From NCBI GenBank assembly GCA_903847495.1, contig CAINDT010000096.1:1-19094 (forward strand): a stretch of DNA of 19,094 nucleotides, written 5' to 3'. The position numbers and the translations under genes are program-made. The notes beneath the pieces were generated by a model. It did not search any database and was not told where the DNA came from. It saw only the letters and a list, made by a program, of their open reading frames with translations. Of this stretch, positions 1 to 7,495 are shown piece by piece; position 1 is the first letter of the stretch; each line of letters starts with the position of its first letter. The DNA is from an uncultured Actinomycetes bacterium. GTDB taxonomy: Bacteria; Actinomycetota; Thermoleophilia; Gaiellales; F1-60-MAGs149.

Positions 1-95
1 AAACCGCTGTACCTTGCGCCATGACCGCCCATGCGGCTGCCGGCCACTTTCGGTCCGGGGCTGCGGGTGCGGCGACTGAACCAGGAGGTGGCCCC

Positions 96-365
96 ATGGG
101 CCTGACAAACGAGCAGAAGACCGAGATCATCGGGAAGCACGGCAAGACCGCTGCTGACACGGGATCGACCGAGGTGCAGGTGGCACTACTGACCACCCGC
201 ATCAACGAGCTCACCGAGCACCTGCGGTTCCACAAGCACGACCATCACTCGCGTCGCGGCCTCCTCAAGATGGTGGGTCGCCGTCGGCGGCTTCTCCAGT
301 ACCTCCAGCGCGAGGACATTGAGCGCTACCGCGCGATCGTGAAGGAACTCGGCCTGCGCCGCTAA
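96..365 (+). CDS. rpsO: 30S ribosomal protein S15 (uS15)
   Basis: Small-subunit ribosomal protein that binds 16S rRNA early in assembly of the platform. The 89-residue product has the usual family length and the signature HKHDHHSRRGLLKMVGRRRR (residues about 45-64), which contains the conserved rRNA-contacting His/Asp/Ser residues, followed by LLQYLQRED. The open frame continues upstream to base 21, but the ATG at 96 is chosen because it is preceded by a strong Shine-Dalgarno (AGGAGGTG, 83-90) and gives the canonical N-terminus MGLTNEQK. It is followed after 72 bases by pnp, the classical bacterial rpsO-pnp order. A weak TACCTT at 10-15 could be a -10 box, leaving a leader of about 75 nt in which S15 might autoregulate; this is not demonstrable here. 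Confidence 0.97.
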   Translation: MGLTNEQKTEIIGKHGKTAADTGSTEVQVALLTTRINELTEHLRFHKHDHHSRRGLLKMVGRRRRLLQYLQREDIERYRAIVKELGLRR

Positions 366-383
366 GGGCGCCCGAGGATTGAT

Positions 384-409
384 GGCGGCACGCGGGACGC
401 GTAGCCGCT
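384..409 (+). promoter_or_regulatory. Hairpin in the rpsO-pnp intergenic region
   Basis: Arms GCGGC-ACGCG (385-394) and CGCGT-A-GCCGC (398-408) can pair over about ten base pairs, with a single bulged A at 403 and a GGA loop; a terminal G-T wobble can add one pair. No T tract follows, so it is not an obvious intrinsic terminator. In E. coli the rpsO-pnp spacer holds an RNase III-cleaved stem through which PNPase represses its own translation; a similar role here is inferred only from position. The pnp Shine-Dalgarno (AAGAAGGGAAG, about 417-427) starts just after it. Confidence 0.5.
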
Positions 410-437
410 GGCAGCAGAAGAAGGGAAGTACCTATTC

Positions 438-2888
438 ATGAGTGACGTCTTTGGCACTGAAATCGCCGTTGAGGTCGCAGCGGGAGACATCAGTCTCCGC
501 TTCGCGACCGGTCAGCTGGCGAAGCAGGCGGACGGGGCGGTGCTGGTCACCAGCGCCGATACCGTCGTGCTGTCGACTGTCGTCGGAGCGCAGGAGGCCC
601 GCCCCGGTGCGGACTTCTTCCCGCTGACCGTCGACGTCGAGGAGAAGATGTACGCCGCCGGCAAGATTCCGGGCGGCTTTTTCAAGCGCGAGGGCAAGGC
701 CACCGAGAAGGCCACGCTGAACGCGCGCATGATCGATCGTCCGATCCGCCCGCTGTTCCCGAAGGGCTTCCGCAACGAAGTCCAGGTGATCGGCACGGTG
801 CTGAGCGTGGACATGATCGTCTCGCACGACATCCTCGCGATGAACGGCGCCTCCGCGGCGCTGATGATCTCGCCGCTGCCGTTCGCCGGCCCGGTCGGCG
901 CAGTGCGCGTCGGCCTGATCGACGGCGAGCTGCGCGTCAACCCGTCCATGCCCGACATGCTCGAGAGCGATCTCGATCTGATCGTCTGCGGCACGCCCGA
1001 GGCCATCACGATGGTCGAGGCCGGCGCCAACATCGTGGCTGAGGACAAGATGGTCGAGGCCCTCGAGCTCGCCCACACGGTGATCAAGGACATCTGCGTC
1101 GCGCAGCTCGAGCTGCAGCAGAAGGCCGGCAAGCCGAAGTGGTACTCCGAGGCCGTCGACGCCGAGCTGGACGCCAAGTACGGCGCCTCGTTCGACGCCG
1201 AGATCGCCGCCCACGGCATCAGCGGCGTCGAGAAGGCCCAGGCCGCAGCGTTCGCCGCTGAGTGCCCGCCCGTCTCGGCCGACGCGACCGACGAGATCAT
1301 GGTTCGTCGCACGCAGGTCAAGTTCGCGCTCGGTTTCATCGCCGACCGCCGTCGTGCCGCCGCCGTCAAGGCGCCGGTGCAGGAGCAGTTCGGCGACGCC
1401 ATCAAGGCGCTGTCGGACGCTGAGCAGGACTCCAAGGAGCTCAAGGCCGCCAAGCGCTCGGCGCTGATCGAGCGCATCGTCAGCGAGATCAAGCTGCCGT
1501 TCCCCTCGGGTGCCGACAACGGTCTCGACGCCGCCACCGCTGGAGCCGTCAAGGCCGCCATCGACAGCGTCTACAAGCAGATCGTCCGCACTAAGATCGC
1601 CGTCGACAAGCGGCGTCCTGACGGTCGTGGCGAGAACGAGATCCGCCCGATCGCCGTCGTCGCTGGCGCCATGCCGCGCACGCACGGCTCGGCGATCTTC
1701 ACCCGTGGCCAGACGCAGGCGCTCACGCTTGTCACGCTGGGCACGATGAAGGAAGAGCAGCGGATCGACGATCTGTCGCTCGAGAACACCAAGCGCTACA
1801 TCCATCACTACAACTTCCCGCCGTTCAGCGTGGGCGAGACCGGCTTCATGCGCGGTCCGAAGCGCCGCGACATCGGCCACGGTGCGCTCGCCGAGCGCGC
1901 CCTGGTGCCGGTCGTCCCGCCGGTCGAGGACTTCGCGTACACGATGCGCGCGGTCTCGGAGATCCTGGAGTCCAACGGCTCGTCGTCGATGGCGTCGGTC
2001 TGCGGCTCCAGCCTCGCGCTGATGGACGCTGGTGTGCCGATCAAGGCTCCCGTCGCCGGTATCGCGATGGGCCTCATCAAGGAGGGCGAGAGCCTCGTCA
2101 TCCTGACCGACATCCAGGGCGCCGAGGATCACCTCGGTGACATGGACTTCAAGGTCGCCGGCACCGCGGAGGGCATCACCGCTCTCCAGATGGACATCAA
2201 GATCACGGGTGTCACCCGCGAGCTGCTCAAGGACGCGCTGTCCCGCGCCAAGGACGCTCGCCTGAGCATCCTCGGCATCATGGCCACCGCGATCGCGGCT
2301 CCGCGCGAGTCGCTCAGCGAGCACGCTCCGCAGGTGCTCCAGACGACGATCCTCCCCGAGCAGATCGGTCTGCTGATCGGCAAGGGCGGCGAGACCATCC
2401 GTGGTCTCCAGGAGGAGTTCAGCGTCCAGATCGACGTGGAGGAGGACGGCAGCGTCCGCATCTACGGCGTCGGTCAGGAGGCGGTCGACGCCAAGAACCA
2501 GATCGATCAGATGATGCGTCCCGTCCAGGTCGGTGACCAGTTCACCGAGCGCAAGGTCGTCAAGACCGCCGACTTCGGCGCCTTCGTCGAGCTGCGCAAG
2601 GGCACGGACGGCCTGCTGCACGTGTCCCGCATCGCGCCGGGCACGCGCATCTCGTCGGCCGATCAGGTCCTGGACCGTGGCGACCTCGTCAACGTCGAGG
2701 TGACCGAGGTCGACACCGACCGCGGGCGCATCGGCCTGAAGTTGGTCGCCAAGATCGAGGACGGCGCCGAAGTCTCCCCGGAGACCATCGGCGAGCGCTA
2801 CAAGGAGCAGTACCCCGACGGTGGTGGCGATAGCGGCCGCGACCGGGGTGACCGTGGTGATCGCGGCGGCCGCCGCGATCGCCGCTAG
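438..2888 (+). CDS. pnp: Polyribonucleotide nucleotidyltransferase (PNPase)
   Basis: Phosphorolytic 3'-5' exoribonuclease of mRNA turnover. Two RNase PH-like cores are visible: the first at about residues 5-150 (FFPLTVDVEEKMYAAGKIPG, RPIRPLFPKGF), the second at about 400-620 (HYNFPPFSVGETG, ESNGSSSMASVCG). D558 and D564 in TDIQGAEDHLGDMDFK correspond to catalytic D486 and D492 of E. coli. A KH domain (GxxG in LIGKGGETIR, about 632-690), an S1 domain (about 697-766) and a disordered Arg/Asp/Gly tail (GRDRGDRGDRGGRRDRR) follow. At 816 residues it is about 100 longer than E. coli PNPase (711); about 70 of these lie in the helical linker between the two cores (about residues 232-390), the rest in the tail. 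The ATG at 438 has a good Shine-Dalgarno. The M16 peptidase gene begins 16 bases later. Confidence 0.97.
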   Translation: MSDVFGTEIAVEVAAGDISLRFATGQLAKQADGAVLVTSADTVVLSTVVGAQEARPGADFFPLTVDVEEKMYAAGKIPGGFFKREGKATEKATLNARMIDRPIRPLFPKGFRNEVQVIGTVLSVDMIVSHDILAMNGASAALMISPLPFAGPVGAVRVGLIDGELRVNPSMPDMLESDLDLIVCGTPEAITMVEAGANIVAEDKMVEALELAHTVIKDICVAQLELQQKAGKPKWYSEAVDAELDAKYGASFDAEIAAHGISGVEKAQAAAFAAECPPVSADATDEIMVRRTQVKFALGFIADRRRAAAVKAPVQEQFGDAIKALSDAEQDSKELKAAKRSALIERIVSEIKLPFPSGADNGLDAATAGAVKAAIDSVYKQIVRTKIAVDKRRPDGRGENEIRPIAVVAGAMPRTHGSAIFTRGQTQALTLVTLGTMKEEQRIDDLSLENTKRYIHHYNFPPFSVGETGFMRGPKRRDIGHGALAERALVPVVPPVEDFAYTMRAVSEILESNGSSSMASVCGSSLALMDAGVPIKAPVAGIAMGLIKEGESLVILTDIQGAEDHLGDMDFKVAGTAEGITALQMDIKITGVTRELLKDALSRAKDARLSILGIMATAIAAPRESLSEHAPQVLQTTILPEQIGLLIGKGGETIRGLQEEFSVQIDVEEDGSVRIYGVGQEAVDAKNQIDQMMRPVQVGDQFTERKVVKTADFGAFVELRKGTDGLLHVSRIAPGTRISSADQVLDRGDLVNVEVTEVDTDRGRIGLKLVAKIEDGAEVSPETIGERYKEQYPDGGGDSGRDRGDRGDRGGRRDRR
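2854..2885 (+). repeat. 22-base perfect palindrome / hairpin at the 3' end of pnp
   Basis: Bases 2859-2880 form a perfect palindrome with half-site GATCGCGGCGG. With flanking G-C and G-T pairs the RNA stem reaches about 14 bp (2854-2885) around a GGCC loop, ending directly before the pnp stop codon at 2886. It codes for part of the Arg/Gly tail, so codon choice in a repetitive protein segment could create it by chance. It lies 19 bases before the M16 start codon and could act as an RNA-processing or translational element between the two cistrons. Confidence 0.5.
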
Positions 2889-2904
2889 GGAGTAACGGGG
2901 AGCA

Positions 2905-4185
2905 ATGCGCCCCGGCGTCGAGGTAACGGAACTCGCGAGCGGCCTTCGGGTCGCGAGCGAGTTCCGTCCCGACGTGCACGGCGTTGCGCTTGGCTCGTGG
3001 ATCCGCGTCGGCTCGCGCGACGAGGACACGCACGATGCCGGCGTCTCGCACCTGCTGGAGCACCTGCTCTTCCGCGGTACAGCACGTCATGACGCGCTGA
3101 CGATCGCCGAGGCGTTCGATCGCTTCGGGTCCGATCTCGCTGCGTCAACCTCCCGCGAGGAGACCGATCTCAACGCTCGCGTGCTAGCCGAGCACCTGTC
3201 TGAGGCGATCGACATCGTCGGCTCGATGGTGTCGTGCCCGGAGTTCAATGACATCGAGCCCGAGCGCGAAGTCGTCCTCGAGGAACTCGCGCTCTACGAC
3301 GACACCCCCGATGACCTGGTGCACGACATCCTCGGTGAGACGCTCTTTCCCGATCAGGCGATTGGGCGTCCGATCGCAGGTACCGCTGCCTCGGTCGAGG
3401 GGCTCGATGAATCGATGATTCGTGCGCATCACGCCCGCCACTACACAGGTGACCAGGTTGTCGTTGCGGTCGCCGGCCCCATCGAACACGCCGCCGTGCT
3501 GGACATGGTCGAGGCATCGTTCACCGGTCTGGGGCGTGGTGTGGTTCACGACCGCAGCGACGCCGTCGCTGCGAAGGGGGAGATCGCCTTCACCGAGCGA
3601 GACACGGAGCAGACGCATATCGCCATTGGCGGCGCGGGAATCGGCCGCAAGGATGAGCGCCGGTTCGCGCTCGCGGTGCTCGACCAGATCCTCGGCGGTG
3701 GCGCTGCTTCCCGCTTCTGGCAGGAGATCCGCGAGCAGCGTGGCCTCGTTTACAGCGTCTACACGTACGTCTCCTACTTCGAGGAGTCCGGCCAGATCGG
3801 CCTCGCCCTTGGCACGCGTCCGGAGAACCTGGAGGAGGCGCTGTCGGTTGCCGCGACGGAGATCCTCGATCTCTCGGCCGGTGGCTTCCGACCCGGCGAG
3901 ATCGAGCGGGCGCGTGACAACCTGAAGGCCCGTCTCCTCCTCAACATGGACTCCACCGTGGCGCGCATGAGCCGGCTGGGGCGGAGCCTCATCTCCGATA
4001 TCCCACTGATGGATGACGCAGAGGTTGCGCGGCGCATCGACGCCGTGACGGCGGATGATGTGCAGAGCCTCATGCGGGAGCTCTACGCTCCCGAGGTGCT
4101 CTGCGTCTCCGGTATCGGCTCCGACCGCGCGGCGTTCGACCGCGCCATGGATGCGTTCCGTCAGCCCGTCGGCGGTGCGGCATGA
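2905..4185 (+). CDS. M16 family zinc metallopeptidase (processing peptidase type)
   Basis: Insulinase/mitochondrial-processing-peptidase-like protease of 426 residues, the usual length of single-repeat bacterial M16B enzymes that work as dimers. The inverted zinc motif HLLEH is at residues 49-53 (in SHLLEHLLFRGT) and the third zinc ligand is expected to be E127 in EREVVLEELALYDDTPDD; the spacing E120-x6-E127 matches the family. The C-terminal half carries the substrate-binding R/Y motif (REQRGLVYSVYTYVSYFEESG). There is no signal peptide, so it is probably cytosolic. The ATG follows a GGGGAG Shine-Dalgarno. Position between pnp and dapB matches the gene called pepR in mycobacteria. Its stop overlaps the dapB start (ATGA), implying coupled translation. 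Its physiological substrate is unknown. Confidence 0.93.
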   Translation: MRPGVEVTELASGLRVASEFRPDVHGVALGSWIRVGSRDEDTHDAGVSHLLEHLLFRGTARHDALTIAEAFDRFGSDLAASTSREETDLNARVLAEHLSEAIDIVGSMVSCPEFNDIEPEREVVLEELALYDDTPDDLVHDILGETLFPDQAIGRPIAGTAASVEGLDESMIRAHHARHYTGDQVVVAVAGPIEHAAVLDMVEASFTGLGRGVVHDRSDAVAAKGEIAFTERDTEQTHIAIGGAGIGRKDERRFALAVLDQILGGGAASRFWQEIREQRGLVYSVYTYVSYFEESGQIGLALGTRPENLEEALSVAATEILDLSAGGFRPGEIERARDNLKARLLLNMDSTVARMSRLGRSLISDIPLMDDAEVARRIDAVTADDVQSLMRELYAPEVLCVSGIGSDRAAFDRAMDAFRQPVGGAA

Positions 4186-4877
4186 CCCGCGTACTGGTCA
4201 GCGGTGCTACCGGCAAGCTCGGTGCCCCGATTTGCGCGGCGATCGCTGGCGCGGACGACCTCACGCTCGCCGGTCGCGTTGCGCGATCACTCGCGGGTGG
4301 GGAGGGGTTCGCGTCGGTTGCAGAGGCCGTTGCAGCCGCGCAGGCCGACCTCCTCGTCGATGTGACCGCGCCAGCTGTGGCGGAGGCGCACACGCTTGCC
4401 GCTCTTGCGGCCGGGATACCCGTGGTGCTCGGGACAACGGGGCTGGGCGAGGATGGAGCCACTCGCGTTGACGCGGCTGCCAAGACCGCCGGTGTGCCCG
4501 TGCTGTACGCGCCCAATTTCGCCATCACCGCCGTGCTGATGATGCGGTTTGCCGCCGAGGCCGCGCGCATCCTCGATCAATGCGCGATCGTCGAGGAGCA
4601 CAACCCAGCCAAGGTCGATCGGCCGAGCGGTACCGCACTCCGTACCGCAGACCTCGTCGAGGCAGCCTCGGGGACGCGGCCGGAGATCTCGTCGCTGCGC
4701 ATCGAGGGCGTCGTCGCCAATCAGAGCGTCATCTTCGGTGCCGCAGCGCAGACGCTGGAGCTGCGGAACGTCACGACGAGTCGCGAGGCCTTCGTTCCGG
4801 GCGTGCTCCTTGCCGTGCGTCGTATCACGACGCTCGAGCCCGGCCTGCACGTCGGCCTCGAGCACGTACTCGACTGA
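4182..4877 (+). CDS. dapB: 4-hydroxy-tetrahydrodipicolinate reductase, divergent
   Basis: NAD(P)H-dependent reductase of the diaminopimelate/lysine pathway, acting on the DapA product. The 231-residue protein is slightly short for the family. Visible motifs are the Rossmann loop VSGATGKLG (6-14), DVTAP (60-64), LGTTG (83-87), APNFAIT (110-116) and EEHNPAKVDRPSGTA (138-152). H140 and K144 align with E. coli H159 and K163, but the second His of the usual HH pair is N141, and the conserved C-terminal His positions (usually GxH and HxxxSR) read ANQS and NVTTSR. The fold and SGT loop are intact, so reductase activity is still likely. It overlaps the M16 gene by 4 bases and is followed at once by a terminator-like hairpin. 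A DapB paralogue of altered function is the alternative. Confidence 0.88.
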   Translation: MTRVLVSGATGKLGAPICAAIAGADDLTLAGRVARSLAGGEGFASVAEAVAAAQADLLVDVTAPAVAEAHTLAALAAGIPVVLGTTGLGEDGATRVDAAAKTAGVPVLYAPNFAITAVLMMRFAAEAARILDQCAIVEEHNPAKVDRPSGTALRTADLVEAASGTRPEISSLRIEGVVANQSVIFGAAAQTLELRNVTTSREAFVPGVLLAVRRITTLEPGLHVGLEHVLD

Positions 4878-4907
4878 CCCCGCTCCGCGCCGGAGCGCGA
4901 AGCGGGG
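4878..4907. terminator. Hairpin terminator between convergent dapB and permease genes
   Basis: Directly after the dapB stop, CCCCGCT-C-CGCGC (4878-4890) pairs with GCGCG-A-AGCGGGG (4895-4907): twelve base pairs with one C/A mismatch around a CGGA loop. No T run follows on either strand, as is common in high-GC genomes. It lies in the 43-base gap between two convergent genes and can serve both directions. Confidence 0.7.
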
Positions 4908-4920
4908 TGGACGATGTGCT

Positions 4921-6456
4921 TCAGTCGCCCGACGGCGAGCCCTCGAGGTTGACCTCGGGATCGCGAACGAGCTCGGCGCGTGTCTTGCCGCCGACGATGT
5001 AGAACACGATGCCGACGGCGATGGTGATCCCGATCGCGACGAAGGCGTACGTCGTGTACTGACCGCGCGACACACCCTCGGGCAGCCAGGAGTCGCTGAG
5101 CAGCTGGCCCTCGGCCAGGAAGCCCGGGAAGATGCCGGAGATCGAGGCGAGGACAGCCCAGAAGGTGGTGATCAGCCCGCAGATCCAGACGCCGGCCATA
5201 CCGCCCGGCACCTTGTACGGGCGGTTGACGTGCCCGTGGCTGCGCCGCAGTTTGATGAAGGCCGGGAAGATGATGATGTAGCTCATCGTCGTGAAGAGCA
5301 GCACGATGCCGATCATCACGTTGAACGCATCGGCAGCGCTGCCCTCACCAATCCGGACGGCCGCGAAGAAGACGATCGTCGAGAGAATGCCGGAAATCAG
5401 GTTGACGTTAACCGGCGTGCCGTAGCGGGACGAGAAGCGACCGAGCCAGCGCGGGCCGGTGCCGTCGATGGCGGCGATCGCCTGCGAGCGGTCGGAGCCC
5501 ATCAGCCAGGTGCTCGCGCTGGAGACCACCGCGAGGATGAACATGATCGCGGCGATCTTGACCAGGACGTCGCCAGCTCCGCCGTAGACGGTGAACACCG
5601 TGTCGACGGCGTCGAGAAAGGCCGAGACACCCTTGCCGGAGATCTGGTCGGCGGGCACCACGCAGATGATCGCCAGAATCGGCAGGCCGTAGAGCAGGAT
5701 CGACGTGATCATCGCGCGGAGCACGGTGAACGGCACATCCTTCTGCGGATTCTTCATCTCGTCACCGGCGGCGCTCGGGAGCTCGAAGCCGACGAAGTTG
5801 AAGAACAGCAGGGGCACGAGTGCGATGAAGGCACCCCACGTGGGTGAGAAGTCGCCGGCGGCCGGGAAGTTCAAGCCGTTCTGGATCGCGTAGATCACCG
5901 TGGTGATCGAGAACAGGCCGATCACGATGATGCGGCAGAACGCGCCGAGCGTGGGGATCCATTTGCCAACGCCGAACGACAGGATCGCCGACCAGACGGA
6001 GAACCAGATGTACACCAGGCCGACGACGTAGAACGCCCAGCTGCCGTCGTCGAAGTGCCAGATGTAATTCTGGATCGCAGCGACGGCGAGCAACGCGAGC
6101 GTGGCACCGATCCACACGGGATTCGAGAACCAGTAGAAGATCGAATTGAGGCCGGCCACGAGACGACCCCAGGCCATACGCGTCCAGATGTATGAGCCAC
6201 CCTCCTCGGTGAAGGCTGAGCCGAGCTCAGCGACGATCAAGCCGTAGGGGATGAAGAAGAAGATCGCGAGGAAGATCAGCCACAGGAAGCCCTGGGCGCC
6301 CTCCACGGCGACCTGGCCGAGCGTGTCGACGCCGACGATCGTGCAGATCAGGAAGAAGAAGATGTCGAAGCGGCCGAAATGCCGGCGTAGCTTCGCCTTC
6401 TCCTCGAGCGCCGCAGATGTGATGAGGTCTTCGCGACCAATGTGCTCGGTTGCCAT
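4921..6456 (-). CDS. APC-superfamily amino-acid permease
   Basis: Integral membrane transporter of 511 residues with about 12 hydrophobic segments, the usual size and layout of amino acid-polyamine-organocation permeases. Family features include the first helix IVGVDTLGQVAVEGAQG, the motif EEGGSYIWTRMAWG after helix 2, the loop FVGFELPSAAGDEMKNPQKDVP (E and KNP typical of the helix 6-7 region) and SRYGTPVNVNLISG near helix 8. N- and C-termini are hydrophilic, as expected for cytoplasmic ends. The ATG has an upstream GGAGAGGAG stretch. It is convergent with dapB and divergent from dapA. Substrate cannot be assigned; an amino acid or amine is likely, and its place between the two dap genes suggests but does not prove a link with lysine/diaminopimelate metabolism. 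Confidence 0.9.
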   Translation of the reverse strand: MATEHIGREDLITSAALEEKAKLRRHFGRFDIFFFLICTIVGVDTLGQVAVEGAQGFLWLIFLAIFFFIPYGLIVAELGSAFTEEGGSYIWTRMAWGRLVAGLNSIFYWFSNPVWIGATLALLAVAAIQNYIWHFDDGSWAFYVVGLVYIWFSVWSAILSFGVGKWIPTLGAFCRIIVIGLFSITTVIYAIQNGLNFPAAGDFSPTWGAFIALVPLLFFNFVGFELPSAAGDEMKNPQKDVPFTVLRAMITSILLYGLPILAIICVVPADQISGKGVSAFLDAVDTVFTVYGGAGDVLVKIAAIMFILAVVSSASTWLMGSDRSQAIAAIDGTGPRWLGRFSSRYGTPVNVNLISGILSTIVFFAAVRIGEGSAADAFNVMIGIVLLFTTMSYIIIFPAFIKLRRSHGHVNRPYKVPGGMAGVWICGLITTFWAVLASISGIFPGFLAEGQLLSDSWLPEGVSRGQYTTYAFVAIGITIAVGIVFYIVGGKTRAELVRDPEVNLEGSPSGD

Positions 6457-6531
6457 GTGGCTCCGCTCCTCTCCCGTGGAACGCGCGCAGTGTGGCAGAT
6501 CGGCTTGCGGAATCCTCCGGGCGGATGCAGG

Positions 6532-6537
6532 TATGCT
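6532..6537 (+). promoter_or_regulatory. Putative -10 box of dapA
   Basis: TATGCT in the 107-base gap between the divergent permease and dapA genes. It predicts a start of transcription near 6544 and a short leader of about 20 nt carrying the GAGGGAG Shine-Dalgarno. No convincing -35 is seen at 16-18 bases. Confidence 0.4.
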
Positions 6538-6563
6538 TGCGCGACCTCAAGAGGGAGCGGGAC

Positions 6564-7451
6564 ATGCAGGCGCCGATCGGCCGGATTCTGACAGCGATGG
6601 TGACGCCGTTCGCGGCGGACGGATCAATTGACCTCGACGAGGCAGTGCGCCTCGCCGAGCACCTGATCGCCAACGGCTCGGAGGGGCTCGTCGTCCACGG
6701 CACCACTGGCGAGGCGTCGACGCTGACCGACGACGAGAAGCTCGCCCTCACGGAGGCGGTCGCCGGCGCCGTCGGCGCGCGTGTTCCCGTGATCTCCGGG
6801 ACAGGGTCGAACGACACGGCGCACTCGGCGCACCTGACGAAGCAGGCCGCGCGGTTTGCCGGCGTCGCCGGCTTCCTCGCGGTGACGCCGTATTACAACA
6901 AGCCGCCGATCGCGGGCATCGAAGCCCACACCCGTGCGATCGCCGACGCGGCTGGCGACCTGCCAATCGTGCTGTACAACATCCCGCAGCGCGTGGTCCT
7001 GCACCTGTCGCCCGCCGACATCGACCGGCTCGCCGGCATCGATACGGTGATCGCCGTCAAGCAGGCGGTGACGGATCTCGAGGAGGCCCGCCAGATCGTC
7101 GAGGCCGGCAAGCTCGCGCTGTACGCGGGCAATGACGACCTTGTGCTGCCGTTCGCACTCCTCGGCGGTTCCGGCGGCATCTGCGTTGCCTCGCACATCG
7201 TCGGCGCCGAGATGACGGCCGTACAGGCCGCCGCCGATGCTGGTGACACCGACGAGGCGACACGTCTCGACGACGAGCTCCAGTCGGCGTACACCGCGCT
7301 GTCGTGTGCCGTCAACCCGATTCCGGTGAAGACCGCGATGGAATTACTCGGCTTCAACGTCGGTGATCTGCGCCTGCCGCTCGTGAACGCGACCGATGAG
7401 GAGCGTGCCGTCGTCCGCGCCGAGCTCGTCGCCCGCGGCCTGATCGCCTGA
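6564..7451 (+). CDS. dapA: 4-hydroxy-tetrahydrodipicolinate synthase
   Basis: Class I aldolase-type TIM-barrel enzyme condensing pyruvate with aspartate semialdehyde, the first committed step to diaminopimelate and lysine. At 295 residues it has the usual length. Visible are GTTGE (46-50, with the catalytic Thr pair), TPYYNKP (108-114, Y111 matching E. coli Y107), LYNIPQR (137-143; Y138 and R143 matching Y133 and R138; PQR replaces the more usual PGR) and the Schiff-base lysine K166 in VIAVKQA, where GIKEA is usual. The open frame runs 38 codons further upstream, but the ATG at 6564 has a GAGGGAG Shine-Dalgarno and gives the normal N-terminus MQAPIGRILTAMVTPF. The variant residues leave open a related pyruvate aldolase of the DapA/NAL family, but with dapB nearby DapA is most likely. 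Confidence 0.92.
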   Translation: MQAPIGRILTAMVTPFAADGSIDLDEAVRLAEHLIANGSEGLVVHGTTGEASTLTDDEKLALTEAVAGAVGARVPVISGTGSNDTAHSAHLTKQAARFAGVAGFLAVTPYYNKPPIAGIEAHTRAIADAAGDLPIVLYNIPQRVVLHLSPADIDRLAGIDTVIAVKQAVTDLEEARQIVEAGKLALYAGNDDLVLPFALLGGSGGICVASHIVGAEMTAVQAAADAGDTDEATRLDDELQSAYTALSCAVNPIPVKTAMELLGFNVGDLRLPLVNATDEERAVVRAELVARGLIA

Positions 7452-7458
7452 AGCCCGG

Positions 7459-7464
7459 TAGCAT
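7459..7464 (+). promoter_or_regulatory. Putative -10 box for the small-peptide/crcB cassette
   Basis: TAGCAT lies 8 bases after the dapA stop and predicts transcription from about 7471, giving a leader of about 25 nt with a GGAGA Shine-Dalgarno before the small ORF. It would allow the cassette to be expressed apart from dapA. No clear -35 is seen. Confidence 0.35.
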
Positions 7465-7495
7465 CCACCACGTCAGCAAGTAGTCGGAGAACGTC

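Noticed and set aside
21..95. 25-codon N-terminal extension of S15
   Set aside because: S15 is about 89 residues long in bacteria, and the ATG at 96 has a far better ribosome binding site.
432..3029. 865-codon open frame on the minus strand opposite pnp
   Set aside because: It is in the mirror frame of a strongly conserved gene, has low-complexity Asp/Arg/Leu/His content with no recognisable domain, and is a usual by-product of high GC codon bias.
4549..5847. 432-codon plus-strand frame opposite the permease
   Set aside because: Asp/Arg/Gly-rich translation without domains, antisense to a clear 12-TM transporter and overlapping dapB.
7452..7495. Fluoride (crcB) riboswitch ahead of the crcB cassette
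   Set aside because: I looked for the fluoride aptamer before the small ORF and before both crcB genes; the spacer is only 44 bases and I see no matching pseudoknot, and the crcB starts are inside coding sequence.
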